NCBI RefSeq assembly: GCF_000005505.3
Contig: NC_016131.3
Location: 39,656,855-39,720,854 of the forward strand
Length of the DNA: 64,000 nt
Direction: 5' to 3'
Source of the DNA: Brachypodium distachyon
Taxonomy: Eukaryota; Streptophyta; Magnoliopsida; Poales; Poaceae
Part shown: piece by piece, positions 22,808 to 34,250 of the stretch
How the letters are laid out: each line of letters opens with the position of its first letter
Position numbering within the stretch: the first letter of the stretch is position 1
Made by a program: the position numbers and the translations under genes
Notes under the pieces: model-generated
Seen by the model: only the letters and a program-made list of their open reading frames with translations
The model's database searches: none
What the model was told of the DNA's origin: nothing

Positions 22808-23030
22808 ACTTAAACATCGCTCCAAATTCCTACTTCTTCCACACGAAGACGGCGCACGTACGTCACGAACAGACAGACAAAAGCTACCAAGTTGACTGTC
22901 TTCTGCTGTTCCAGCGACTTGGCAAGCTTCCGGTTCAGCTTCTTCAGTTCGAACAAATCTCCATCTTTGGTACCATTCTCCAACTTAGCGTCGATCCGCA
23001 CTTCTCCCTCGGTCAACTTAGCGTCATCTC
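22808..23030 (-). pseudogene. Unrecognised minus-strand frame with coiled coil and hydrophobic tail
   Basis: About 73 codons remain open after an in-frame stop. They encode a Lys/Leu-rich amphipathic stretch (ELKKLNRKLAKSLEQQ), a hydrophobic segment (VNLVAFVCLFVTYV) and a short basic tail. No ATG lies in frame before the stop, so it would have to be a terminal exon or a gene fragment. I do not recognise the family. The amphipathic helix followed by a C-terminal hydrophobic stretch could be a tail anchor, but chance cannot be excluded. Confidence 0.25.
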
Positions 23031-23046
23031 AGCAACATACTCATCC

Positions 23047-23790
23047 GACCGTCTTTTTTTCCGAGAAGGCCAATGCCATATATTAAATCAACCAACCTTT
23101 ACAGAACAATCTTTAAAGTAAAGAAAATTACAAGCAAGTTCTTGTTGATAAACGTCGTTGTCTTCCTCCTGCACTCGTTGGTGGCACGCCGTGAGCAAAG
23201 GTCGATGCTGCATCTGGACCTCCAAACCACGTCGGAGCCAAAAAACGTTGTCGACGTAGCAGCCGGGAAGTCGCCCGTTGGAACCAGAAGATGCCGGTGA
23301 CAGTGATCTGAGAAACATACCATCGTCCTGGGGAAGACGACGACGAAGAGGATTGAATGATCATCCTAGATCTGGCCAGACGGATTCAGGAAGACCTCGC
23401 CTTACAAACTCCACGATGAGGTCGAAGCTGGCCGAACATCGCCGATCGAAAAGGGAACCAAAAAACTGGAGACAGGTAGACTTCCTGCAAAACACAAACA
23501 CAAAACGAGATCCACCGCTCCGAAAGAGCAACGACCAACCGTCCCGTAGTCCTGAACGCCACTGGCAAGATCGCCGTCGATGAGGTGGATGATGAGTTGG
23601 GAAAACCTTATCCTTGACCTGCGCAGTGCCGCCATCACCACCATAACGCCGCTACCAGTTGACCAAAGACTAATCTTTGAAGAGCTAATATAGCACCAAG
23701 CGTAGAGGAGACAGCGTGCTTCGCCCGCCTCGCCGGCCGGCCGGAGATGCAATCTGGAGGCTGGGGCGGCTAGGGAAGGGGCACGGGCCG
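23047..23790 (-). mobile_element. Retroposon 3' tail, probably LINE, minus orientation
   Basis: Read on the minus strand the block ends 'ggttgatttaatatatggcattggcc...ggaaaaaaa', the 3' end and short poly-A style of grass non-LTR retroposons. The upstream part is GC-balanced with no RT motif, so only the 3' untranslated end was inserted. The 5' boundary at about 23790 is uncertain because it runs into the family B LTR at 23817. Confidence 0.45.
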
Positions 23791-23816
23791 ATACATTATG
23801 TATATTCCTGGATACT

Positions 23817-24300
23817 TGACATGGTTATGACTAACCACGTACTCGACTCGAGTATACCCGGTACAACCCAACTGGGGCCCCACAAGGAAGCCTACTTCGA
23901 CTCCAGGAGTCTACATGCCAAATCTTGCGACTCAAGACAAGAAAGGTTAATTAGAGTATATCTCCTCATTGTAACCGACTTGGACTCTACCTAAGACCTG
24001 AGTTCCTGCATATATAAAAGACCAGGAGGGGGAGCCAAGAGGATGACCCAACTTAGATACAAGTCGCCTAGACGCACTCGCCGACTCTCGGTGCATCTAG
24101 ATTCTGCGGCACCCCATTGTAATCAACTCCAATACAGATCCGACAAGCAGGACGTAGGGGCATTACCTCATCGAGGGCCCTGAACCTGGGTAAATCGTGT
24201 CCCCTGTGTCCTTGTTATCCGACAAGTTTGCCAACACACAGTCCTCTTTTCTTGATACAAGTCCATCAATATGGACATTGTCGAAGTTACATCTTCATCA
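23817..24300 (+). repeat. 5' LTR of family B element
   Basis: It starts TGACATGGTTATGAC, has TATATAAAAGACCAGGAGG (near 24011), and ends TCTTCATCA immediately before TTGGCGCCGTCTGTGGGAA. The latter is a primer-binding-site-like sequence of the kind seen in many grass Gypsy elements. The copies at 9652 and 40122 share its block order. Confidence 0.8.
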
Positions 24301-24881
24301 TTGGCGCCGTCTGTGGGAAGAACGTGTGTTGAAAACACGACCTCGGCGGTTCCAGATCCAGCAGAGCCATCATCGACTCAAGCGGAGTCGACGATCCCCG
24401 AGTCTTCTGCCGCTTGCCTTCAGTCCAACCCCGAAGTCCTGGACAAGCTTGATGCCCGGTTGGATCTCATAGTCGGCGAGTTCCACGTCCGATCCGATAT
24501 CCTTCGATTACCGTGTCTGACTCCTTCGACTCCGGAAGAACTGCCTCTCCTCTCTCCTTCAGAGAGAGACCCGCCGACAGGCTCGTCGGAACTACTCAAG
24601 AGGCAGAGCGAGTCCCCTCTTGGACCTACTCTGATTTTAAAGACGATCCATCCTCACGTGCGAATAGCCTCGTCCCTAGCGAGTTGCATGACAATCTCAC
24701 CTCGCCGGGTTCACCCGACGAAACAGAGCAGGTTTCCCTAGGAACCTACTCCGACTCCGACAGCAATCCACCCCAGTCTGTAGAAAGACCCGTCCCAGGC
24801 GATGCCGGCAACTCCTCATAACGGGAAGGCTGCCATAGTAGCAGCGATCTTGCGCCTGAGCGCGCCATCGCTCAAGTCTTC

Positions 24882-27284
24882 ATGACAAATCCCGCCGCCC
24901 CAAAGCAGACTCCTCTAGCCGCGAGTGCATCCGCAGGTCTACCGGCTGGATATTCTGCAGCAAAGAAAGCTCGAGTCCAGGCAGCCCTAGAGTCGGGAGT
25001 CCTCATGAAGGATCCCTCTATCGCTGAGTTGCAATTATATGCTAACTCACTTGCCAGGGCTCAGCGTGACCTGAACAAAGAGAAGGAGGATTTTTTCAAG
25101 GAGCAAAAGCTTGAAGCGGAGAGGCTAAAGAAACTAGATGAAGATATCCAGGCACACAAAAGAACTCGCCCGGGTTCACTCAGGGACTCTGATGGAGCCA
25201 CACCTCCCAGAGATCTCCCCAGACAAAACATCTTGCGTCTTGATCACACGACCCAAAACCTGGCTTCAAGCTTCATGTCGGTTGACGACCACAGCGATAT
25301 GATACCAGAAACTCCGGAGGCTGCCTTGCTTGCAGCCAATACCTACCTACAAACAATCCAGCCACCCAATAGTGACCCGCGCTCGCGGCTTCACAAGCAG
25401 ATTCTGGAAGGATTGAATAAAGCCGGGGCTTCTTGTATCAGCCAAGACTTCAACAACCGAAGGCAGCCACAGGACAGGACTCCATCCCACCACGATGGAG
25501 AAATCCAGCATGACCTCGACCCACCACCACAAGTTCGTAGGGAGCACGACTCGCACCCGAGGGAAACACCGGGGTCTCCTCGGGTCCCAAACTGCGATCG
25601 GCGAGACAGGTATCGTGACCGCTCGCCGGACTCCGATCACGAGGCTGAGACATGCGGAGCGCCATGCTTCAGCCGTCGCATCCGTCAATCCAAGATGCCC
25701 AGAAACTTCAAACCGCCAACCGATCTAGCCAAGTATGACGGCACTCAAGAGCCCAAGACTTGGCTAGAAGACTACCTCACCGGGATTCGCTGTCAAGGCG
25801 GTTCTCGTACCACCGCCATGCAGTGCCTGCAGGTGCAACTCAAAGGCCCTGCATGCACGTGGTTAACTGGCTTACCACGAGACGACATTGACTCATGGGA
25901 AGAGCTCGTCCAAGCTTTCACCCGCAACTTCAGGTCCACATACAAACGACCCGTCTCCCTCGAGCAACTCCGAGCTTGCATTCAAAAGGAGGGAGAATCC
26001 ATCCGTTCATACATCCAGCGCTGGGCCAACACCAAACACGCTTCTGAGGAAGTCTCCGATGAAAGCGCTATCGACGCCTTCAAACGAGGACTCCGACGAG
26101 TCGAACTCAAGGAAGAATTGGGTCGTGTGTGGCCCACAACCATCAGCTATCTAATGGAAATCGCCAAGCAATGGGCTGACGGTGAAGACTCAGTTCGTAA
26201 TGAACGCCACCGACCTCCAGAGGAAGAGGGTGATCGTGGTCACAATCGACAGAGGAAGCGCAAAAACCAAGCCTTCGAAGAATCGCACCCACCTGAATTC
26301 ATCGGAACAGCCACTCCGACAGATTTTGGCTATCGGGAGAACGGAAATCGCGGTGGAGGTTTTCGAGATGGTGACAAGCGCAAGCAATAATGGCAGAGAA
26401 AAGGAAATCAACCAACCCTTGCTCAGCAGCTAGCTTCCCCTTGCTCGTTTCACGTCTATAGGGATGAGCAACGCAACACCAAGCCAAGTCACCCACTAGC
26501 CGAGTGCCGGCGTTTCAAGGAACTACAGGCTGAGTTTGCAAGGACACAGCAGTCGGCAACCAGTGCGGGCTTCTCACAATTACCTGGGATGCTTCCATAC
26601 CCTAACGAAGGAGTCAATGCACCCTTGCCGCCTCCCATACTAGGAGCTCTAGCCATCGGTGCTCCTCCTCCGCCTCTGCGCCCAGCCAGTTTCGCCGGAG
26701 CAGTGCACCCAGTCGCACTGGCACCGCCACCTGAAGCACCGACAACGGTTGCCAGTTCATATCCGACTCCGGTCGGTCACAACTGCATGATTCAAAAAGG
26801 GAAACCCACAAATCGGGTCCAAAAGTCCATAACTCGACAGGTCCATATGGCCGTGAGGTCACCTCCCTCCTCAACGGAGTACCTCTACTGGTCGGAAGTG
26901 GAGATCACGTTCTCCATAGAAGATCACCCACCCTGCATCCCGCAACCGGGAAACGCAGCACTGGTGCTCGACGCACAGATCGGGGGCTACATGTTGAACA
27001 GAGTGTTCGTCGACGGCGGTAGTGGGCTAAACATTATCTACGCCGATACCCTACGAAAGATGAACCGCTCGACAACAAAGATGGCTCCCACAAAGACAAC
27101 CTTCCATGGGATCATCCCAGGAAAAGCAGCCACTCTACTGGGCAAAGTTAGCCTTGACGTGGTGTTCGGCACACCCGACAACTTCAGACGCGAAAGACTC
27201 GACTTCGAAGTGGTCGACTGGCCATCCCAGTACCACGTTGGCAGTCCTGCTTTACGCTATATGGCAGTAAAGCGTGCCTCTTGA
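24882..27284 (+). pseudogene. gag-protease of the family B element
   Basis: The ATG at 24882 opens gag: a coiled-coil-rich N-terminus, then the capsid domain (PKTWLEDYLTGIRCQGG, LKGPACTWLTGL, SWEELVQAFTRNF, YIQRWANTKH). A TAA at 26388-26390 interrupts the frame in a basic segment. The same frame then continues with a zinc-knuckle-like C..H...H....C block (around 26440-26510) and a Pro-rich linker. The retropepsin site is VFVDGGSGLNIIYADTLRKM (near 27005). The frame ends at 27284 because of a small inverted-repeat insertion. Homology resumes at 27300 in another frame (FMAVPHYAYLKFKMPGPNG, to 27610). Confidence 0.85.
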
Positions 27285-27610
27285 GTCGCGTCGCGCTAGC
27301 ACGCTTTATGGCAGTCCCACATTACGCTTACCTTAAGTTCAAAATGCCTGGACCCAATGGCGTGATAACTATCTCTGGAAGCTTCCTGCGGTCCGATCAC
27401 CGCGACCATAAATTCCATAAAATTTCCGAATCACTAGCCGCGCAGGACCAGACTGGCCAGGCCTACTTCTTAATAGACGACGACCAAAATTCCATCCTTA
27501 AGAAAAGAGCCATTGAGGCCATAAGCGGTGTAGACTCGAAGACAGAGGAAACACAGGTCTCTTCATCAAAGGAGGCCAACGCTCGCTTAGCCAGCAGCCC
27601 TATCAACTAA
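27281..27610 (+). pseudogene. Protease C-terminal continuation of the family B element
   Basis: This is an open frame with ARFMAVPHYAYLKFKMPGPNG and ITISGSF, the segment that normally follows SPALL in Tat-lineage polyproteins. It ends at 27610 before any RT homology. It is out of frame with the upstream part because of the 27268-27308 insertion. Confidence 0.7.
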
Positions 27611-28070
27611 GGGGCACTGGCTCACTGGGCTCCCCCAACCACAACAACAGGAGCTCCTTCTAGCAGGCGCACTAAAACAACCAGCACACTAAGCCGGCTT
27701 CGCAGCCCATGCAGTGTAGCTCAGAAGACGCCTGCCGAAGAATGAGTCAGTTCAAACACATATCTGCGAGCTCATCCACGCCTCAACATGGCTGTTCAGC
27801 CAACTCGACTGCGGGAAAGGAGAATCAAAAACCTCCCCTCAGACTCTAATCCAGAGCCAGGGACTCAAAAAGCAAGGCGTGGAACGCCACGCATTTTTTC
27901 TTGATTTTTTTTAGTTTCTCATCTATTTGTCCTCTTTTTTCTTCATTTTTAAGCACCTTCTTGTACCATCGGTATGTAATAAAACTATTTATGCTCCTCT
28001 ATTCAGATTGTTTTTCTTTTTACTTAGTTTGTTGTGATCGCATCACACTCAGAACCGAGAGATCGATCCC

Positions 28071-28540
28071 AAACTTGTCACTGGACGCACCCGACACTCG
28101 GGGGCTGCGTCCAATCGACCCAAACTTGTCATTAGACGCACCCGATGCTCGGGGCCTGCGTCCAATCGACCCAAAACTTCTCATTGGGCGCACCCGATGC
28201 TCGTGGGCTGCGTCCAATTGACCAAACTTGTCATTGGATGCACTCGAGACTCGGGGGTGCGTCCAATCGACCCAAAACTTGTCATTGGACGCATCCGAAA
28301 CTCAGGGGCTGCGTCCAATCGACCCAAACTTGTCATTGGACACACCCGATGCTCGGGGCCTGCGTCCAATCGACCCAAACTTGTCATTGGACGCAACCGA
28401 CACTCAAGGGTGCGTCCAATCGACCCATAACTTGTCATTGGACGCACCCGACACTCGGGGGTGCGTACAATCAACCCAAAACTTGTCATTGGACGCACCC
28501 GACACTTGGGGGCTGCGTCCAATCGACCCAAACTTGCAGG
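28071..28540 (+). repeat. 51-bp minisatellite, about nine copies, each with a 10-bp hairpin stem
   Basis: The unit runs roughly 'acttgtcattggacgcacccgacactcgggggctgcgtccaatcgacccaa' in overlapping pieces. Landmarks 'aaacttgtcatt' recur at about 28071, 28121, 28174, 28223, 28276, 28327, 28377, 28430 and 28481. Within each unit ATTGGACGCA and TGCGTCCAAT are perfect inverted repeats separated by about 17 bases. Copies differ by a few substitutions and 1-2 base length changes. Confidence 0.9.
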
Positions 28541-28544
28541 ATGA

Positions 28545-29615
28545 GAGGAACCACTTGCTGAAGAATCTTCCGAAGAAGGGGTTGTCAATTGCCACTTGAT
28601 GATGGAGTTCGGGTTGTCCTTGCAAACAACTGTCATATGACCATACTTGCCGCAATGGTTACATGTCCCAGAAAAATCACACTCCGAGGCACGGTGGTTT
28701 TGCCCACACCTTTCATGCCTTGCCCTGGAGCGGGACGCATGAATTTTGTTCTCGTGCCATGGGACGGTGAAGAAAATTGAGACATAGGTTTAGATGTGTG
28801 CTGAGATTGTTCATCTTGCTTGGACTTCTTGACAGCAGGTCCCTCGCTAAGCTCATTTCCATCTCGATGGCTCCTCTTGTGCCCACCACTGGTGGCACTG
28901 ATACCACTTGTACGAGCTTCCTCTGCTTTTATGAGCTGAATTTGTAACTCCGTTCCCCTAGCCTGCTCAACCACAGTAAATAATCTTTTGGTCGATTCGC
29001 CCCCATGACATGTCAATATTCTGAATTGAGACCTTCGAAAAATCTCCTAGTTTTCTCAGGCTCATTCTGATTAATATGATCCACAAAGTGAACAATCTTA
29101 CTAAATTCAGTCTCATACTCATCCACGGTCTTGTCCCCTTGCTTGATATTTCTTAGGGCAACATCCATCTTCTCCTTGAATGAAGTTGGGTAGTACTTAG
29201 CAGTGAATTGTTTAACAAAAACTTCCCATGTAGGCGGTCCATGGACTGGAGTCCAAGCTACACGAACACCTTCCCACCAATCATCAGCCAAACCCTTCAA
29301 CTGAAAAGCTACAAAGATAACCCTCTCTTGTGGGGTCATCACTGTTGCACCCATATACTTCTCCATTGTGTGCAACCAACTTGCAGCATCCATGGGTGTC
29401 CCTGTCCCATCGAATGTGTCCAAGCGCATGGCCAACCACTTGCTGAGCGTCATATTTGGAGCGGGGGCATCATTATCATTAGCAGATTGGCTCATGGATG
29501 CTTCTGCATCTCCATGGCTGCTCCCATCAACCTCTGTGTTATGCTCATTTGAATTGTTACCGCGGCCCCCATTGTTCCCACGACCCCCACAGCGACCACG
29601 ACGCCTTGGAGGCAT
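28545..29615 (-). pseudogene. Chromovirus-type Gypsy gag fragment inserted in family B
   Basis: The minus-strand ATG at 29615 begins MPPRRRGRCGGRGNNGGRGN. The capsid region has WLHTMEKYMGATVMTPQERV, FQLKGLADDWW, FVKQFTAKYYPTSFKEKM and KTRRFFEGLNSEY. A frameshift near 29016 leads to a second frame with a Lys/Ser-rich segment. A CCHC zinc knuckle (CNHCGKYGHMTVVC, about 28618-28665) follows in a further frame. Protease and pol are missing. The order and style fit Tekay/Reina-type chromovirus gag. Confidence 0.8.
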
Positions 29616-31360
29616 CGCTATGAGATAAACCACAATATCAAGAACAAGTGTAATAAAGAAAGTTCAAAACATGAAAAAATGAAAATGAGAATGAAAATGC
29701 AATGCATAACCACAATGTCAACATTGACTTTATATCTATTAAGACATTAAGAATGAGCCTAAGACTAATTTATAACGTGTGATGTGTGATGTCCATGTAT
29801 AGTGCTACAACTCCCGCCCATGCATGCCATTATTCAGAGTACCTGGAAAACCAAATAAAACAACGAGAGCAAGAGTGAGTAATCATATTACCCAGCAAGT
29901 ACAAATTGGAACCAGAAAAAAAAACATTGAATACTAGTCACCATCACATGTTCACTGGAAAACCACACTTCACTGAAAAATACTGAACACAATGTCAGGA
30001 AATAAGCATACGGAATTTAACCACATGTGACGGAGACTAATCACATGTAATCGCAGTGTTGGCTCGGAATTTACCAACATGTTGGCGGGGACTAACCAAC
30101 CTGCGGCAGCGTTGGCTCGGAATTTACCAACCTGCGACTCTTGAAGTTTGGAAGGAAAAGAAAGTACCATTCCAAAGAAATATCAATTCGGAAGAACCAA
30201 GCACTCGAAGCACAACCATCAACACAATCAAGCATACAAAGAAAGGGTTCGTCATGCACTTGCCTTAGACGCAAAAAAAGTCGAACGATCAATCCGTAGG
30301 TTTATGCCCGACACCTGAAGCTCCTGGACATGTGGGGTAAACCAAGTCTTAATATCAACTCAAATCCTCAGATTTATTATAAAGTTCCTTCACAGCTAAA
30401 CATGGCTGGACATGGCATTTAAAACTTAAGCCACAATTGTCTATTGTAGAACTTTTACCAAGATCAACGAAACCAGACTCTTGTCTTGCCTCCGATTGTT
30501 AACAGAGAACGTGCAGACTTGCAGAACTTGTATTGTACTAATAGACTTTTTGATTAATAGAACAAACAACTAGGAATCTGATATGCTACGGAAACTGACC
30601 AAACAACTGAACTCAACCGCACTGTTCTAATTAATCAACCATGGAATCCAATCTCAGTCGGCTAGAGCAGCACTAATCCATCCAAGCATGGCAAAGAATT
30701 AACCAAAACCACTACTGCAACCAATCTCCATATTTGCAATCTGCGGCTGATTTATTCAGCAGACCAACAGGCAACGTAACTAGAAATCAATCTTCAATCA
30801 GTTACCGAGGAGCAGCAACTAGCAATTTATTCTCTCGACCAACACCAGCAGTTAGCCCAGAACCAATCGATTTGATCCACTAGAACGAGCTGCAGTGAAC
30901 TAGCAAATACCTCCAGGCGACAGAGAAGCAACCCAACTCGTACCTGGTAGCAGCGAGGACTGCAGCGGCCACGGCACCAGTACGAGACAGCAGCAGAGGA
31001 GAGCCCTCCGGTGGCAGCTGCAACAGGTCGACGGCGGCGGCGGCGGCGAGGCTGGCGACTGGACGAGGGCAAAAAGATTGGGTATGACTTGGGGAAACTA
31101 TGGATTTAATCTGGCGAATACCCTTCTCCGAGTCAGTTGGTTTGCATTTTGTTTATATATTTTGTTTAATCCCAAAAATTCCTTTAAGGGCTGAAAACAA
31201 AAAGTGCTTCGGCCAAAATTGACAAACCTACAGTGATTTTCGATCGACTTGATGGTACGAATCTAATCATGGTCTCCGTTTTTTCCGTAAGACTTACGAT
31301 TCAAAACTCAATTTTTGGTCAACCGTGACAAAATTAACCGTGACAAAATTAACTTATGAC
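29616..31360 (-). mobile_element. Leader/LTR-derived sequence upstream of the minus-strand gag fragment
   Basis: This AT-rich, then GC-rich, non-coding sequence continues from the gag start in minus orientation. It contains a 21-bp repeat 'gttggctcggaatttaccaac' twice (near 30057 and 30110) and a GCC-repeat tract near 31030-31050. I found no clear primer-binding site or LTR ends. The right boundary near 31360 is set by the start of antisense-ORF homology of the host element. Confidence 0.5.
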
Positions 31361-31367
31361 TTACGAC

Positions 31368-34250
31368 TTACAATTGTTCATGAGTAGCCCCCCTCACTAC
31401 TGCTCTTTCGCAAAATCTCTCGATTAATCCCTTCGGGTCAACAGGAACAAGAAGCTCCGAAAACATGTTATGGTGCACCTCTGTCAAACAGTGACTGCAG
31501 GACTTTAGGCAGATCACTGCTCTTGCAACTCGATCCTGCAGCAATGCAAGGGCATAACCCTTGTCGTGGTTCAATGAGAAGGATGGGGTCTCTGAACCAG
31601 ATCGTGTTAAAGCATCAAGACGACTCTTTACACGTTCAGCTTCAACGTATGGTTCTGGCATCATATCTGCAAAATGTGGCGTGTCCAAGTCAGTCAAAAT
31701 TCAGTTAACTCAACAACTTCAAGCAGAAGACTCAACCGTTACCTCGCAAGTCTGAACTCAGCTTCAAGATTTCCCCAAGGAGGAAATCCTCTCAGCCCGA
31801 TGCGGCCCGATTCTCCGACTTGAGGAAGGAGATCTCCTCCCGTGCCTGCACAAGTTGGTATTCAACATGTCCCAAATGGATATGCATAACCTCGAGTGCG
31901 TCGGAGGAATCCATATCTTCTCGCATGAAGTGCGAGTCAGCAGGACAAATCCCTTGCGCTGGCTAGTACGTTCGAGTCCGCACTCGGTTATTTATATTCG
32001 ACTGCGAGGCACTCACACAGGGAGTACTTCAAATCCGACTCAAATTCGACTTCCACAAGTCGGAATTCAACTCAGCGCTGATTGGCAAGTCAGCACGCCC
32101 CAATTCCAAAAAAAGAAGGGGTGCAACATTGCCAAGAAATTCAAGGATATCACATTATAACCTTGAGTCCGGTCGTCACTACACACAGTCGCAACCGAAC
32201 TCGGGGGCTACTCCCACCGGGAGCGCTGATCGAGCACCCGGTAGAATAGTCGATACAAAAAAAGAGAAAACTACACGACTACCTATGACGAGGTAGGGTC
32301 TCCTCCTCGGCTGCCTCCCATTGCCGGATCATCTGCAGAGCCGCCGCCTGCCCAGCCTCCAGGAATGACTTTATATCCTAGGTGAGAGTAACTGGCAGTG
32401 TAGCAATTAACTAGAAATCCAATTTTGGGCAGTTGACTCGCACAAATGCGAGGGCAGTCTGGGCACCCTTCACCAGCTGGAGTCGAACCAGTTCCTTCAT
32501 CTTCTCCTCGGCGTGAAACTTCACCATCAGGCTGCCCAGATTACGAGGCACCTTCTCTTGCGGCCATAAGGCCCGATGAGTCGAAGCTAGCATGTCACGG
32601 CAGGAGGTGAAGTACCTTTTGACCTGCTTGATCCGCTCGATCAACAGCATCAAGTCGTAGCTCCTTGACTGATCCAACCAAAAGGGTGATGGATCATGGA
32701 CTCGGCGAGCTTGAATGGCAGCATTCACTTTGACCTTTTCATCGTCAGGGTCAAAGCGAACAACTGCACAGAAGACGACAAGATTACTTTGCAGACCGAC
32801 ACGAAAGACAAAAGTCTTGCAATCCTTACCTTGGATTTGGCCGCTCAGGCTGCGAAGCTCTCCAAATACAAATTCTTCCCGGTTGGTCGCAGCTTTCAGC
32901 CTAGATTTGCTACTCTGAGCGTCACCCAACGTGTCACGCTTCAGTTTAGCGAGTCGAGCCTCAACTTCTCGTAACTGCTCTGGGGACAGAGTAGTCCCAG
33001 CTTGATTCTTTCCACTAGGATCGATTGGAGCATCGTCGCGAGAGGCTGCCGCTGCAGCTGGAGTCGAGTGACTTGACGGTCCTTTTTCCCTCTGTGCAGA
33101 AAAGACTCAAGTTACCTCAGCATTTATCCTAAAGAACCCCTTTCGGGATGGAAATAAAGATTTTTTGATTTCTTTCCAAAAAGGGCTCAGCTAGAGCAGT
33201 TCTTTACAAAAGTAAAAGAACAGAAGAAGAAGATTCACAAAGGAGAAAGAGAATCAAATATATCTAGTGAAAGATCGCCCACCTCTGGGCCGATGGATGA
33301 AGCTAGGTTCATCTCCTCGATTGATCTACGTGGCTGCCGCAACGAGATCTCTGCCAGCTCTTTGCCTTTTCCCATAAGGGGCCCTAGGTTGACTGAGTCG
33401 CCTGTTCTCGATCGAGTCGATCAGAGAGGCTACTCGGCAGAGAGCGTCTTCCTCAACGCCATGTGCAAGAGCAAGCGTAAAGAATAACTCAGCATCAGTC
33501 TTCGACCGATGCTGGCAGTACTCCTCTACCGGGTCTTGACTTGCCGCAAAAAAGTCAATAAGGCCATTCAGCGATTCCGGGACTAACCCATCAGGAGTCA
33601 TCTTCCTGATTAAGGTGGTCAGAATCTTCGTCACTTGCCGAAGCTTGCCCTTGGCTTCAGCATTGATGACTTCAACATTTTCTAAAGCATCATTGAAGCT
33701 CTGGATTCTCTCTTTGAATTGAATCTCAGCGGAAGCATCAAGGACTCCTGCAAAAGGACAGAGAAACGGTCAAAATTTTACACGAGTAGGAAAAGCCACT
33801 CGAGTAACAGATTCAAACGCTCACCAGCGACAGAGTGAGTAGCACTTTCGAGTCGCTCGATCCAAACCTTCTCCTGCTCTTTCTCTGCGAAAGAATGGGA
33901 GTCTATACGTTGCTGAAGACGACTCTTTTCGGCGGCCGCGTCCTGCAGCTCTTGGCGACATTGACTCAGCTCTGCTTGAAGTCGCTCTCGATCTGCCTTC
34001 GTCTCCTCAAACTCTTCAATAAGAGTTGTCAAGGCAAGTAATAGCAAACGACAAATTTGCTCACGTGTCGACTCGATGCAGGAACCGTCGCCTGAGGAAT
34101 GCTTGACTCATCTGGTTGACTTCCTCTGCTCGGATTGGCCGCCGAACCTTCTTCGGTATGAGTTGTCTTTTCTAGTTGGCTGGTCCGACCCTTTCGAGTC
34201 CTGACCAGTCGATTGAGTTCCGGGAGCCATTTTGCTCTCGACTGAGCCAC
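31368..34250 (-). pseudogene. Antisense coding region of family B, C-terminal part
   Basis: Several minus-strand segments are open: 34250-34029, 34047-33778 (a coiled coil with heptads, e.g. ETKADRERLQAELSQCRQEL), 33634-33326, 32929-32411 and 31697-31368. They are separated by short non-coding gaps that look like introns. This matches the multi-exon coiled-coil C-terminus of the antisense ORF in element A. The N-terminal part is at 37690-38582, on the other side of the Copia insertion. No enzymatic motif is visible. Confidence 0.55.

Noticed and set aside
27901..28070. T-rich stretch as a LINE poly-A tail
   Set aside because: It is continuous with the spacer before the minisatellite. No retroposon 3' end or target duplication was found.
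28071..28540. Regularly spaced repeats resembling a CRISPR array
   Set aside because: The units are contiguous and similar over their whole length, so there are no unique spacers, and the setting is a plant retrotransposon.
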